A DNA stretch of 64,000 nucleotides, from contig CP141146.1 in the NCBI GenBank assembly GCA_035235625.1, positions 1,296,501 through 1,360,500 of the forward strand. Direction: 5' to 3'. Made by a program: the position numbers and the translations under genes. The notes beneath the pieces are model-generated. The model had not been told where the DNA came from, searched no databases, and saw only the letters and a list, made by a program, of their open reading frames with translations. Positions 21,951 to 34,327 of this stretch are shown one piece after another. Every line of letters starts with the position of its first letter. Position 1 is the first letter of the stretch. This DNA is from Saururus chinensis (Eukaryota; Streptophyta; Magnoliopsida; Piperales; Saururaceae).

Positions 21951-23263
21951 TTAGGGTTTTATGTCATCCAGTTTAAGGGCTTCGACAAAAATGATTTCCT
22001 GAGACGAGATAAACAGAATATTATTCCCAACATAAAATGGCACATATCAAAGATAGAAATGGATTTAAAGTCTCCGAAATAGCTACATGGTTACGCAGGA
22101 TGAACAACTCTCTCTAGATCTTATAATCTTGGTTTATCAACAACAACATATTCAATAATGACTAGGTTGCACTAAAAAGAATCAGACAACATTCATACCT
22201 GATACTCAAAGAGATGGCTAGGGATCTCTTTCAGAAACCTAGAAAGGTGCAGTAGCTGAAAATTTTACATGCAAATAGTTAGCATACAAATCCAGAATAA
22301 TTAGAATAGAGTAAATGCAAAAACAGTTACATAGATGATTTAATTTTTTAACCTGCCAATTGGAATCCATAATAACAATATGTTACAATTTTTTCCTAGC
22401 CCTTGTCATAGCTACATAAAGCAGTCAACGTTCCTCCTAATATTTAATTTGAGGAGACATGAAAAAATAGCTAAAAGTAAATCCTACTATCGAAAGAGAT
22501 AAACAAATAGATCAAACCACAGGCAAAATCCTTACCAAATAGGAGCAAAGATGCTCCCTACCTTGTGCATCTAAATTCATGCAACAACGGGATTTCACAT
22601 TCATTAGCCTCTGACAGTAACTAAATATGTCAAAAAATAGATATTTGAAACTCAGGAAAAAAAAAAGGGCAAACGTGGAATATTAATTGATACATTCCCA
22701 GTGAAAATTGGACTGCAAACAGAAGCGGTTGGATAGGTTACCTCTGCTTTTGAGATGAGCAAGAGCGGGCAACCCTGTTGAGTTTCTTCAAACGGACCAG
22801 AGCGACAAGGACACACGGTCAGGGAATTGTCGAGCCCAGCGGATATCAGTGTAGGTCCAGCACGATCGAGGTAACGGTTGAGTATCGGATAAGGGACAAA
22901 ATACCGACTGGATCTACAGAGAGGGGAGAAAGAAAACCAAAACAGAGCAGAAGAGAGGGGGGAAAACAGAGAGGAAAAGGGAGAGGGAGAGAGGAGGGAA
23001 GGGGGATACTCGACTCGGACGGGAGCAACGGCCAGGTCGGGTGGGATCAAGGGCCGCGGTAGGGTGGTGCCCAGCAGAGCCAGGTCGGAGTAGGAAAGTA
23101 GGAGCTCTCCGTGTGAAGGAACTGGGAATGGCGGGGTCTGATGGAGAGAGAAGAGAGGAGGGAAGGAAGAGGAGATGGCGCTGAAGATGATCTCTGGCTC
23201 ACTTCGCCTGAAAAGATGGCAGCTTTCCGTCAGGATCGCGGGCCTCCGGTTGCACCCTTTCAC
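21951..23263 (-). other. Possible spliced minus-strand locus, unidentified
   Basis: I do not recognise a product. On the minus strand an exon-like piece 22742-22913 is flanked by CTCTGTAG and GAG/GTAACC and stays open (SRYFVPYPILNRYLDRAGP...). A 49-nt piece at 22562-22610 follows. Three further pieces join in phase 0: 22353-22370 (MDSNWQ), 22199-22255 (19 codons, LLHLSRFLKEIPSHLFEYQ) and 21951-21998 (EIIFVEALKLDDIKP then stop). Each has consensus GT and AG edges. The links between the first two and the last three do not hold frame, so this may be an lncRNA, a decayed gene or chance. The region 22840-23200 is C/T-rich on this strand, like a plant leader. Spacing suits a gene sitting head to tail with PRP38. 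Confidence 0.3.
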
Positions 23264-23466
23264 TTACCCAAAAATTGTCCCCGCCCGTGAGAGGCTGAGA
23301 GCCCGACGAGATTTACGGCTGTACGGATGCTATAATTTTCATCCATTCCGCTTGAACTTCGATCTTAATTATCGGAATTATTATATTATATTTGTGTGAA
23401 GAATGTGCGCGAAGTTAAAATTTTTGTCATAAAGTTGATTTTTATATTTTTTAAAATAAGTATTAC

Positions 23467-24955
23467 GAAAATTATTTAAATAATAATTTTAAAAAATAAT
23501 TATCAAATAAATTTACTTTTTAGAAAATATTTTTCGAAGTGATGTTAGTTTTTACAAGTAAGTGTAAGTGCGTGATTTTTTTTTAACAAAATTAACTAAT
23601 TTCATCTTTTAAAATAATGAAATTAAATTTAATTTGATTTTGTTATTTTAAATGATAAAAATATTTTTAAAAAATTAAGTGATTTTGTTCTTATTAAGGA
23701 TGTTAAGTTGATTTCATATTTCTAAAGGACGAAATCACATAAACTTAAAAAAAAGTGCATAGAGCTGACTTTGCTTTGTTGGATAGATGTATGCATGATC
23801 TCACTGACTTAATCGGGCCGACGAGAGTAAGGATGTTATAGCAAAATAGCATCTTGATGACGCCAATGTCCCCTCCGAGGGCATTGGAGTTGTGGTCAAA
23901 ATTTCGGTAGAATATCTCGCAAAAGGAGTCGCAGTTGTAGATGTGGAAGCTGAGATCAATACCAGCGGCGAAGTAGCTATGATCTTGGTTGAAGAAGAGG
24001 AGGGTGGGGAGGGAGGAGGAGTCAGACTCAGAGTTTGAGGTAGAATTTTCAAGAGAATCCTAGAGGGGTAAGGAGGGGAGGTCCGGATGAGAAAGGGGAC
24101 AAAGAAACTCGAAAGCAAGGAACATGAGTCCTCGTCGTTGGAGTCTGGAGGATCGAGTTGCATCGAAACGGAGAGGAAGCTGCCTGGGTCCGGGTCAAGG
24201 TTGGTGGGATCAGGGCCGAAGAGGGGCGAGGGGGAGGTGGGCATGGAGAGGGTGGCCATCATCCAATGGGGCGACGAGGGAAATGGGCGGAGCTCAATAG
24301 TGGCTCACTCTTTAGAGGATTCGAAAGCTCCTCCTCCTAGGGGTTATAAACCTGAAAGGCCGGCCTTCTTGCCGCAAGCCAACTTCCGGAATGGTGGGTC
24401 TGCCATGTTTGGAGAAGTTGGGCCTACATTTGGAGGGGGTTGCATCCAGTAGAGGTGGGCAGGAGCAGGAGCATTTAAAAATATTAGTGATATGCACCTG
24501 TAGTTATGTTGACCCCTGCAGTTATGTTGACCAATTTTTATTTTTTAGTTACGTCACTTGCTGCATGTGTTTTTTGTCATAATCAATTGCACCTGCAATA
24601 TGCTGTTTTATATGTTTTATTTTGCAGTTACGTCAAGCTACACCTGCAGTATGCAGCTTAAACAATAAAAGGTTATTTCGTCGTTCAAAATAACGAAATC
24701 CCCTTAATCCGTCCCTCCCATGATTTCGTCGTTTGATTTCATCGTTTAGAATAAAGAAATCACTTAATTTTTTTTTAAAAGAATTTCATCTTTCGTCGTT
24801 CTAAATGACTAAATTAGTTAATTAAAAAAAACATTCAGAAGTTAGCGCTTGGCTAGTGCCTACGTGGCAAAAACTAATACCACTTTAGGAAATATGTTCC
24901 AAAGCAGGTTAGTTTGGTAATTATTTTTTAAAATTATTATTTAAATAATTTTCCC
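23467..24955. mobile_element. Long-TIR element, copy 1, with GC-rich cargo
   Basis: The ends are inverted repeats: GAAAATTATTTAAATAATAA on the left, its reverse complement ending TTTTCCC on the right, and homology inward through the CACTTTAGGAAATAT and CTACGTGG segments, over 130 bp in all. The interior has repeated ATTTCGTC/GACGAAAT motifs shared with the element at 37.5-43.6 kb and a GC-rich insert (about 23800-24460) with open frames on both strands. That plan resembles a Mutator-like or Pack-MULE element, but no convincing target duplication was found and the insert's origin is unknown. Confidence 0.6.
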
Positions 24956-25629
24956 TTACTTATATGATAGGGTTCTTGATGTTTACTATATACAAGAGAT
25001 AACTATTAAAAAATAATAAAATTTGTAATTTTTGAAACAAGGGTAGAATCGATGGAGGTGATTTTGTCAATATTGGAACTTTAAGGCAAATTTTTATTTT
25101 TCTATACACAAATATGATTCTGATAATTCGAGTACAATTTGAGGCATAATCAACGAAATCATAAAAAATTAAGTACACAAACAACCCCTAAGTCATTTCG
25201 AGTCAGGCTAAAATAACCTTGTGAGGGATACTCATTTCATTGTATTATTTTTTAATAGTTACCGATTTGAGCCTCAATAAACTTGAGCATTAAGAAACGT
25301 ACTTATAGTAAGGCCTACTTTAAAATTCTAAAATTACATATTCTTGTGAGATCCTATTTAATAGGGTTCGAATTTAGAAGTGCAATAGTATACAAATGTG
25401 CATATTCGAGTCTAGGAGAGAGAATTAGATTAGTTTAAAGTTTTTAAAATGGGTCTAACGTGATATTCAAGTTTTTTTAAAAAACTTCTATTATCAAACA
25501 TAATTCTGATTAAGTGGTGAATTATTGAAAAATTATACTTCCATTTCTACTTTTGTTTCTAAAATATTTAACACACAAAGAGTCCCTTAAGAACATATGT
25601 AAAATACCCAAATTGCATTCTAACTCAGG

Positions 25630-25850
25630 GAAGCATTTTTTTATGCTATGCTCTAACATTGAGCTGAGCGTAAAGAACACCTAAAAGTGTCCATCTTTGA
25701 AATTGACGGAGCACACACTAGTGCACATTAGCGTAAGATTATTTAGGCTAGCATGTGCGCAGTCGATATCGAAGATGGACGCTTCCCTTCCCAGGCGTTC
25801 CTTACGTTCGGCTTACATTGATGAGGGAGCATGCAAAACACTTCCTAACT
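25630..25850. mobile_element. Hairpin MITE, small family, copy 2
   Basis: An imperfect palindrome: GAGCGTAAAGAACACC...TCTTTGAAATTGACG on the left is mirrored by GATATCGAAGATGGACGC...GCGTTCCTTACGTTCGGC on the right. The copies at 3.7 and 25.9 kb have the same plan. Confidence 0.6.
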
Positions 25851-25867
25851 CAGACCCCCCAATATAG

Positions 25868-26078
25868 GAAAGCGTATTTCATGATACGTTTTATAATGAG
25901 CAAAGCATAAAAAATGTATATGGAGCGTTCATTTTCAAAATTGATGGCACATACATTAGTGCAAGTTAATGCATATATCACTTGTACTAACGTGGGCTAA
26001 TGTATATGCCATTGACCTTAAAAATAAATGTTCCACATACATTCTTTATACTCAGCTTGCAAAGAACATAAAAAACTT
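25868..26078. mobile_element. Hairpin MITE, small family, copy 3
   Basis: GAGCAAAGCATAAAAAATGT and TTTTCAAAATTGATGGCAC on the left face TGCCATTGACCTTAAAAATAA and ACATTCTTTATACTCAGC on the right, giving an imperfect hairpin adjacent to copy 2. Closest in layout to copy 1. Confidence 0.6.
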
Positions 26079-28303
26079 TTCCCACAAATAGAATTCATAA
26101 GTGATAGAGTTTGGTGATAGTACACAGAAATTTTACCATATGATCTTTTAAGCTGACATAACATTACTCCTTGTTGTCCAAAGTTCATCTCTCATTGCAT
26201 CTAATTTATACAAAAAATATATTCTTTCCACCTTACATTAATTTATAATTGTAATTTATTTTAAAATAAAGTAGAGTTATTAATGTGGGACAAAGGGAGT
26301 ACTTATAGTCAATAAGTTTGGCATGCCACGTCTTGTCCCGAGGACCCACAACTTTGTGGGACTGGCCTTCAAGGACTGTTGGAGAGGCATTCCTATAGTT
26401 CGTGGACTTGTGAGATAAGCTTGCCAATTCTCTATATCTAAAAAAATCAAGCCTAATCTTATATTTAATAGGGCTCATAAGTGTCCTATTTTACATGGGA
26501 TGTGCTATCAAAACAATATAGACAAAAAATGTGGGTTATCAAAATAATATACACAAAAGTTGTGCGGGCATGTGTAGAGCACATATGAATGAGATTTAAA
26601 TTAAATCATAAAAATTTTAAAAAAATATATTTAGTAAATTGACATACTGTCTTTGAGAATTAAGACAAATGAGAGTTGTATATGGGATGAGAGCGCAAAT
26701 GAGTAATACCTGCAAAGAGGAATTGTGCAAATAGAGTTGGGGCTTAGGTGTAGTACATACTAAAAGTAAAATAATAAGTATTATGTTAAGTAGTAATTGT
26801 GATATTAATAAAAATTATAAAAAAATTTAAAACACATATATAAATGGCAATTTATGGTCATGGAAGGTTGCATGAGTCGAGATTGGGACAGTACTAGGGG
26901 TGGTACACTCCCCATAGAAAAATATGATACATATAGTAGTATCGTATGAATATGGGCGATAATTTCTTTTTCAAATCACCAAAAATAGGTTTTTTAAATT
27001 TTTTTTATAAAAACAAAATCACCATTCAAACTCAACCTCTTTGAATATCTAAAGTTATTTTTTGTTACAATAAAAATAATTTTTTAAAAATTATATGAGA
27101 CCAAGGCTAGTGGGCCTATATAATTTACATATTTTTATTGAATATAATATTTCACAATTATGCATTTACTTTACACATATAATTTAGGGGCTTGCCTATA
27201 ATATTCATGTGACTTATATTGAGCATCTTATTTGGTTTTAAAATAAATTAATTTTAGAACATTGAATATGAGACAAATAGAGTAAAATTGTATGGGTACT
27301 ATGGTCTAAGAATTTTTCCTTTTTAGTATTATAATATTTGTAGTTATTACGCTGACATTATAATATTTTTAATTCTTATATAATTGATAATTATTTATTA
27401 GTTACAAATTAAGTTATATTATTATATAAATTATATTTTGAAATAATTTATATTTTTATGGCGTTATTACTCATTAATTATGGCTTTATATTTAATCTTA
27501 TTTTTATTTATTATTATATTTTTAAAAATAAATTGTAATAATATATTATTAATTACACTATTTTTTTCATGTGTATCTCAGGTTTGAGCCATTTTAGGGG
27601 CTGTTTAGGTGTTGGTTTTTTTAGAAATAGAAGTTAAATTTTTTAGAATTAATTTCAAAAGTTCATCGCCTAATGTAAATTACATCTGGTAATAAATTTT
27701 TTTAAAATATATTTATTTATCACGTTAAACTTAATTTTAAAATTTTAAATTAATATAAATATCTATCCCAAACTCTAGATATGCATGTTTTTGTACTACT
27801 ATGCTTATAAATTTGAGCTCTATAAATCCTATAAATCCTACAAGGGTAGATAAATTTTAAACTCTTAAAATAGGCCCTACTTATATTATATATATTTTTA
27901 TACTTAAATTAATATAAGAAGTAATTATTAAAAAATAATAAAATTTATAATTTCAAAATGGAGGCTAAAAGTTAAAATCGTAGGAATCACATCCCGAAGT
28001 GATTTGATGATTTAGGCCGATTTAGTTTTGAAATAACTTGAAATTAACTTTTAAATAAAATTTTTAATTCCTCCTCAACATAAACATAATTCGAACTAGC
28101 ATTAAGGCAAAATTAACGAAATTTTATATAAATTCAAAACACAAACAGCCCTTAATACGTCCCTAACGTATCACCAATACGTATCCATGTCTACCGATGA
28201 TCGATACCGTCTTATATCGTACGGCTTTCCATGATTGTGGTTTGAGCTTGGCTTTACCTGCTTAGCTCTCCCCTCCGCCACTCGCAATCCGCTCTCTCCG
28301 AGA

Positions 28304-31300
28304 ATGTCGTCCGTCTGCCCTTTCGCTCCGGCCTCTTCTTCGCCTCGTCTTCCTTCGACCAAGTTACCCTTCCAGACTCGCTCCGTCCGAGTCCGCCCTC
28401 CTCCTATTCAGAACCGGTCCGCACGGTGAGTAGCCTGCTACGCCTCTGCAGTTTCCTTCGTTTTCATTTGCATCGCTGATATGTACAATTAAAATTTTAC
28501 AAGAAAAAATCTTGAGTGGGAACTCCTTTTACATGTTCACCGGTTATCTTCATGTAATGCTTTTTTTTCACTCGAGAGTGGTCCACTACGACTATAAGTC
28601 CAGTGCATGTACAATTAGTAAAGAAGAATATGTATGTGCCTCTTATAAGGCCTTCCTTAAATTTTCGTTGTTGTAGGTGGCCCAAGCAAGGGATCAATCT
28701 CAGATGCAGTTATGCTGCGGCAAATGTGGGAGAGAACTATTCTCCTGAGGCCATTGATGTTGCGGCTGATGTGAAGACTGAAAGAGTACCTTTTCTCATT
28801 GTGTTTAACTCATTCCCTTTGTGATGTTTACATGTGAATACATCTTAATTATGGAGTTGATTGCGTGTAACAGATTGTAGTCTTGGGTGGCAGTGGCTTT
28901 GTTGGTTCTGCAATATGCAAAGCTGCAGTATCCAAGGGCATAGAAGTTGTCAGCTTAAGCAGGTAGATAAAAAAGCTTGTAAATTTGCATCTGAGTATCT
29001 GCTAAGAGGGTGAGGATCTCCCAATTTCGGAAAGAATTTGCTTGGCGCTTGCTTTAATAAAGAAAGGCAGCCATATGAGAGAAGGAATGAGGATACACCA
29101 AGGATATATGTTCCCTTCTTAGATATTGGTCTTTTTGTAAATATGAATATTCTCTTAAGATTTCCTGCGTAATTAAATATGCATCCCTTTTACTGTTTAG
29201 GCTAGAAATTTTCAAAGTCAGTTTATGCCAAATTTTACTCAAAATTTTGAATTTGGATTGTGATACAGGTCCGGTAGGCCATCTTACTCAGATTCATGGG
29301 TCGACCAGGTTACTTGGGTACCAGGCATGATCCTCTATTTTTTTGTTTGCATTATTTTGAGGAATTCAAGTCCATGGATTAATATGAACATTTATACATG
29401 AATTTAAGTGGCTTTTACTTTTCCCTTATTGAGACAAATAATCTTATGATACCAGTGTACAGAGGTTCTTGACAAGAAAGGATCATCACAGTCACCATTG
29501 CATCATTGATGGCATTTGTAGATTAATTTAGGTCAGCAAAACTGATCTTGCTTTGCCGTTCATTTTTATAATCAGTCATTTCCTCATCTAATATGCTCAT
29601 ACTCTCCTCTTTCTCGACTACTAATGTTGGGTCCTTCCACCTGTTGTTGTTCACTGGCGATGCATTGATCGGGATGCTGTTTTTAGCACTTAATAGAAAA
29701 ACAGCCGAAGTTCATCATAGTGTATACTCCCTTTGTCCCATATTAAGGGTCCTATATAGTTTTTCAAAATGAACTAAAATTACTTCATTTTTTAAAAAAT
29801 AAATTGTACACTTAATATGGGATGGAGGGAGTACAAATATAGGAAGGGAGCTATGCTTTCATGTAGTCCTCCATTTATTTTCTTCAGTTAGAAGTTGATG
29901 TAAGCCTCATCCTATTATGGACCAATATAGGAAGTGATCTATGCTCTTACGCTGTCCTTACGTTATTTTCTTCATTTAGAAGTTGATGTGAGCTTCATCA
30001 TATTATAGAGTTATTGTATGTCCATCCATTTATGTAACTCTAGTTTGGATGTGTAATGTCCCTTGCTGTCATTGGATTTGAGAAATCTACTTATTTAGGA
30101 CTTTCCTCGTTTTGGTTAATACTAGGTTTAATTGGATTTCTGATTCCTAGTCTAATGTTTCCTAATTTAATTAGACTCTAGTTAGGCTTAATTTATGTTC
30201 CTAATTTGGCTATCCCTATTGTTTGTAGAATTCAGAAATTGTCACGGGGAAAGGCCATAAGCTTGAGTCTATTAACTGGGCTTCTGCCCATTGCTACAAC
30301 AATCCAGAATAGTGAATTACAAATTTAGATTTCTAATTGTCTCTCTTTCTCCTCTTTCCTTCTCTACTCCTTCCCTTTTCATCTTATATTTCCCTATTGC
30401 TTACCTTGTGGTTCTATCAAACTACAAGAGGATACTTTCTCGTTGAGGGTTTGAATGTCATAGTTTGCAGTCATCAATGTTGGCAGTTGTAATAATCAGT
30501 TTATTTAAAAGCTGTTCCTATATTGTAATCCGCTTTTAGTTTATCATGCTGCACAATCAAGTTGCCTACTTATTCCTAATTGAAATATTTTTTTTGCAAC
30601 ATGAAGTAGTGCAATCTTGGCACCAAAAATAAGGATATATAAATAGTTTACAAGAGGAAGGAATTGTGCATGATAACTAGAAATGCTAATATACAGTTTA
30701 CCTTGAAACCCTAGATTCATGGTCTTGTATCACTACTATTTTGCTTCTTGAGGTGCTTTCTAAATCAAAAGAAACTATATATGCAGGAGATGTTTTCTAT
30801 GCAAGATGGGATGAAGTGCTGATCGGTGCTACTGTAGTTGTTTCAACTCTTGGAGGTTTTGGTAGTGAAGAGCAAATGAAGAAGATAAATGGTGAAGCAA
30901 ATATCGTGGCAGTCGGTGCTGCCAAGGAATTTGGTAAGAAGCTGACTAGATTCTTTTAGGCCCAACATGTTCAGGCTAGGTCACTATGATTCTGGTCAAA
31001 CTCTTTGTATTTTGTCCTAAAAATTTGACAGTATCTGGGGTTGATTTGATTTCTATGATAGGAAAAATCTTAACCTGTACATTAGCTGTTACTAGTCAAG
31101 TTCTGTTAATGAATGGTACAACAATAGTAAGCTTACTTCACAAAACCATAGCGAATTTGGTAAATTTTAACTGTTTTACTTGCTTGCACTTTGTCAAGCT
31201 TAGAGAATGCCTTTCTTGATAAATTCATCGACTGGGGAACGTGGCACATGCCAAGACGTCATAATTTGATCTCTTTTGCAAAAATATGTCCTTTTTGAGT

Positions 31301-31874
31301 TTGCGGCATACATTACTAATTTGTCATACATCTCGACTGTGCATTTTTAAATATAAAATATATGTATATTATTTTTTATATGCAGGAGTCCCCAAGTTTA
31401 TCTTGATCTCTGTTCATGATTATAATCTACCTCCGTTTCTACTTTCTTCTGGTTACTTTACTGGAAAGCGTCAGGCAGAATCAGAGGTCCTCTCCAAATA
31501 TCCAAGCTCAGGCAATTACTAATCTATGAAGTTTTCAGAAATTCTACCATACATGGCATCTGTTTATCCTTACTAAGAATGTAAATTATTCAGGTGTCGT
31601 CTTAAGACCAGGCTTCATTTATGGGAAAAGGAAAGTAGATGGACTAGAAATCCCCCTTGACTTAGTAGGAGAACCATTGGCGAAGTTCCTGAAAGCAACT
31701 GAAAGCTTTACGAAACCTCTAAAATCTCTGCCCGCATCTGACCTGTTGTTGGCACCTCCTGTTAGTGTTGATGATGTAGCATTGGCAGTTGTAAATGCTG
31801 TAACTGATGACGATGTTTTTGGTGTTTTTACTATCGAGCAGATCAAGGAAGCAGCTAGTGAAGTGAGAGTATGA
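28304..31874 (+). CDS. Chloroplast atypical short-chain dehydrogenase (At1g32220 type), seven exons
   Basis: Exons 28304-28425, 28677-28785, 28874-28962, 29269-29324, 30787-30933, 31386-31511 and 31594-31874 give 309 aa. The first 60 or so residues are rich in Ser, Pro and Arg, as in a plastid transit peptide. A Rossmann fold follows: IVVLGGSGFVGSAICKAAV with GGSGFVG at 82-88, VVVSTLGGFG, and Y198xxxK202 in SGYFTGKRQAE, matching the NAD(P)-binding and active-site pair of atypical SDRs. VVLRPGFIYGKRKVDGLEI and PPVSVDDVALAVVNAV complete the family pattern. Known: the Arabidopsis relative is a plastid, probably plastoglobule, protein of unknown reaction, 296 aa. The homology-supported junctions after exons 4 and 6 use GC, not GT, donors. 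Intron 4 (1.46 kb) carries a Stowaway MITE. The reaction is not known. Confidence 0.93.
29727..29831. mobile_element. Stowaway-type MITE in intron 4 of the dehydrogenase gene
   Basis: 105 bp with inverted ends CTCCCTTTGTCCCATATTAAG-like and CTTAATATGGGATGGAGGGAG-like, flanked on both sides by TA, the target duplication of Tc1/mariner elements. Too short to code. Related scraps lie at about 7110-7165 and 7316-7366. Confidence 0.88.
30040..30480. repeat. LTR-like stretch in intron 4 of the dehydrogenase gene
   Basis: A segment of repeated CTAATTT-like motifs followed by a C/T-rich run (TCTCTCTTTCTCCTCTTTCC) and TTGCTTACCTTGTGG. A comparable arrangement is in intron 2 of the SMN-like gene (35.65-35.96 kb). 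Ends and target duplication were not found, so this is only a resemblance. Confidence 0.3.
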
Positions 31875-34327
31875 TACTGTGAAGTGAGAGTTGATGCGTT
31901 TGTTCAAACATATACTCTACGTTTAAGCCTCACTGCCAGCATCTTTTGTCTGCGGAACTTGGCAATATACTTGATTGGAATTCATTTTTGCATCATAATT
32001 TTGAGGCTCTCGACGTTTTAAAAATTTGTTAATGGCTAGAAGCCATATTTTTCAGTCAATTCGTTAAATACAAAAGCTTATTTTTTGGCACTTACATACA
32101 AAGTTTGCTTTCCACATTACTAGTAAGCGTCTACAAATTTTCACAGCGCCCCGGTCATAAAATGGAACAGCTTGAAATTGGAGCTTTTTCTCTTTCTGAG
32201 AACAATCATTAAAAAGATCCGTAGACTAAAACAAATATATAAAGGTATTTATAGCCTTTCTTTCGTCACTCAAAGAAATTTATAGACTGCCCAAGTAACT
32301 GAAACAGAACCAGCTATGATCACCATTTTCATAACACTTGATGATATTTGGATCCAGAATAAGTTTCTTAACAATTTTTTTCAAGAAAAACTACATCAAA
32401 ATTTTCCACTTTAGAGATCAGATACATGCAAGAAAAAGATGTACCAAAGAAGACAATAATCAAATAAAATATTACAGCCAATGTATCTGTAAGCTTGATC
32501 CTCACACCTTCAGCAGTCACAAGCATATGTAAACAAAAGGACTACAGAACACTGCCTCATGAATCTCTTTTCTCGTATTTATATATATTCGTATCTATTC
32601 CTACTCGGGTAAATATCACTGCTTACATCAACTAATATAGGTTCACAGTGCATTCAACTGAAAAACCTATCATCCTGGACCCTTTTTAGAGGACTGCTCA
32701 ACAAGATACCTGTTAGACACAAGATGCACAACAGTCAAAATACACAAACAAGTTTTTGTCAATGAAAAAAAGCACTGATCTACAGTCATATTAGATGAAC
32801 CAAGCCCACCATGCAAGCGCCTGGTTGAACTTAATAGCACACCAGTTAGGCCAAAATGAACTCCTAAGCATACAAAATGTGGCTAGATACCATCATCAAC
32901 TAAAAAACCTATCATCTGGCCCACAGTTCCATTTGCAAGTGTTAAGCTATTATTGAGAAAAATTAATATGAGAAAAAAATCGGTGTGAGCCTGGGCTCAC
33001 ACTGACGTGCATGAGCCTGGGCGTAGCAAGCCGTTGGATGGAGATTTGTCGGCACACATTAATAAAGGGGGATGCGATAGATTCAAACCCCCCTGCCCCC
33101 TAGTAATGTGTGTCATGGGATTTTCTGCCAGACCACGATGCATGGTCTCATGTTGACGTGCATGAGCCCAGTCTCATACTAATGGTGCTCTTATTATAAT
33201 TCTGACTTAGTACAATCTACACTTAAACATAATCCATGCAAAATATTGTATCATACTTGGCCGTGTAGAATCCTGCTGTATACCAAGCATTTAAAACATC
33301 CACCAGGCCCATGTCCATGTCCATGCTGACATCTTGTAATGGTTTGGCTTCTGGCCTGACGTGGGAATTTTTCTTTTTGTTATCTGATAATTCAATACAA
33401 ATAAATCAACACTAAATTATGCATAAAAAAAGCTAGACAAGAAAATTATCTAACTGATGATGAAGATAAAAAGTTTCGTGAATACATTACAGAGGCACTT
33501 TTATTCAAATCAATGATGACTCGATCAACTCGTAATTGATGAGAATAATGGTTCCCACAGTTAATGCTGAAGGGTCGCGACTACAGCTTATATTTCATAT
33601 TGCTTGTAGCCATAATCAATAAATAATGATTAAGCTCTTTTATAAGACCGAGTTGCTTTATCAAAGGATCAACAAGAAATGTTAAAATGAAAGAACAATT
33701 GAAAACAATATTCTCTTTGATGCATTGGAGGTCATCAATGAATGATCTAAATGTTTAACCAGCCTCTGGAACTGATACCAAAGCTCTATCATAGTACTGA
33801 GTTGTTTTCATCAAACAATCAAGAAATAATACCATAAGGGGAAAAAAAGAAAATGCAAAAAGATGCCCAATCTGACCTACTGGAGGGCATCACTAAATCA
33901 ACAAAATGTTACTTTGGTCTCTGAAATTGACAGCTCTCACCATTTTATCTGGATCGGGATTATTGATCCAGTGGCCTTTGCCCCATCAGAAACTGTAGAC
34001 GTCTCTTTGAGACGTCAGGTTTTTATCCTCCACAACTTCCCTAGCTTCCCAGTTCTCATTCCCCTAGTTGCAGCAACTATTAGGAAATCAATTTGGATTA
34101 TTAATATCATACATCAGCAAAAGAAAAAAATGACGCAACCCTTAACATTCAAAACAAGCAGCAATTATCATATATGTACCTCAAAATCCCTGTCTCCAGG
34201 ACTTCAAACAGATCATATTTCATGGTAGTTCATGCTACAAGTGTACAACCTATAAATTTTAAGTGGAAAGATGAAATATGCAGGAAAGATACTGCATAAT
34301 AATAACCAGAAATTTCTGTTAATATTG
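31875..34327. other. Spacer between convergent dehydrogenase and SMN-like genes
   Basis: Holds the 3' ends of two convergent genes. AT-rich; includes the palindrome-bearing repeat at 32.97-33.18 kb. A 121-codon plus frame at 33863-34228 matches nothing I know and crosses the likely 3'UTR of the SMN-like gene. Confidence 0.5.
32974..33184. mobile_element. Probable MITE with palindromic end
   Basis: The left end has the near-perfect palindrome GTGAGCCTGGGCTCAC. TGACGTGCATGAGCC occurs near both ends and TGAGCCCAGTCTCATACT mirrors the left edge. About 210 bp, no coding frame. No clear target duplication. Confidence 0.4.

Larger units (their letters stand above)
24956..28303. other. AT-rich intergenic region with scattered MITE scraps
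   Basis: Two hairpin MITEs lie at 25.63-25.85 and 25.87-26.08 kb. Around 26190-26310 and 27210-27285, ends of the form GGGACAAAGGGAGTA suggest worn Stowaway-like elements. No coding frame is credible. The last 100 bases form the leader of the dehydrogenase gene. Confidence 0.5.

Noticed and set aside
22652-23263. A single 203-aa minus-strand protein
   Set aside because: It reads through a consensus donor, a pyrimidine-rich acceptor and a second donor; a spliced arrangement is more likely, and even that is unproven.
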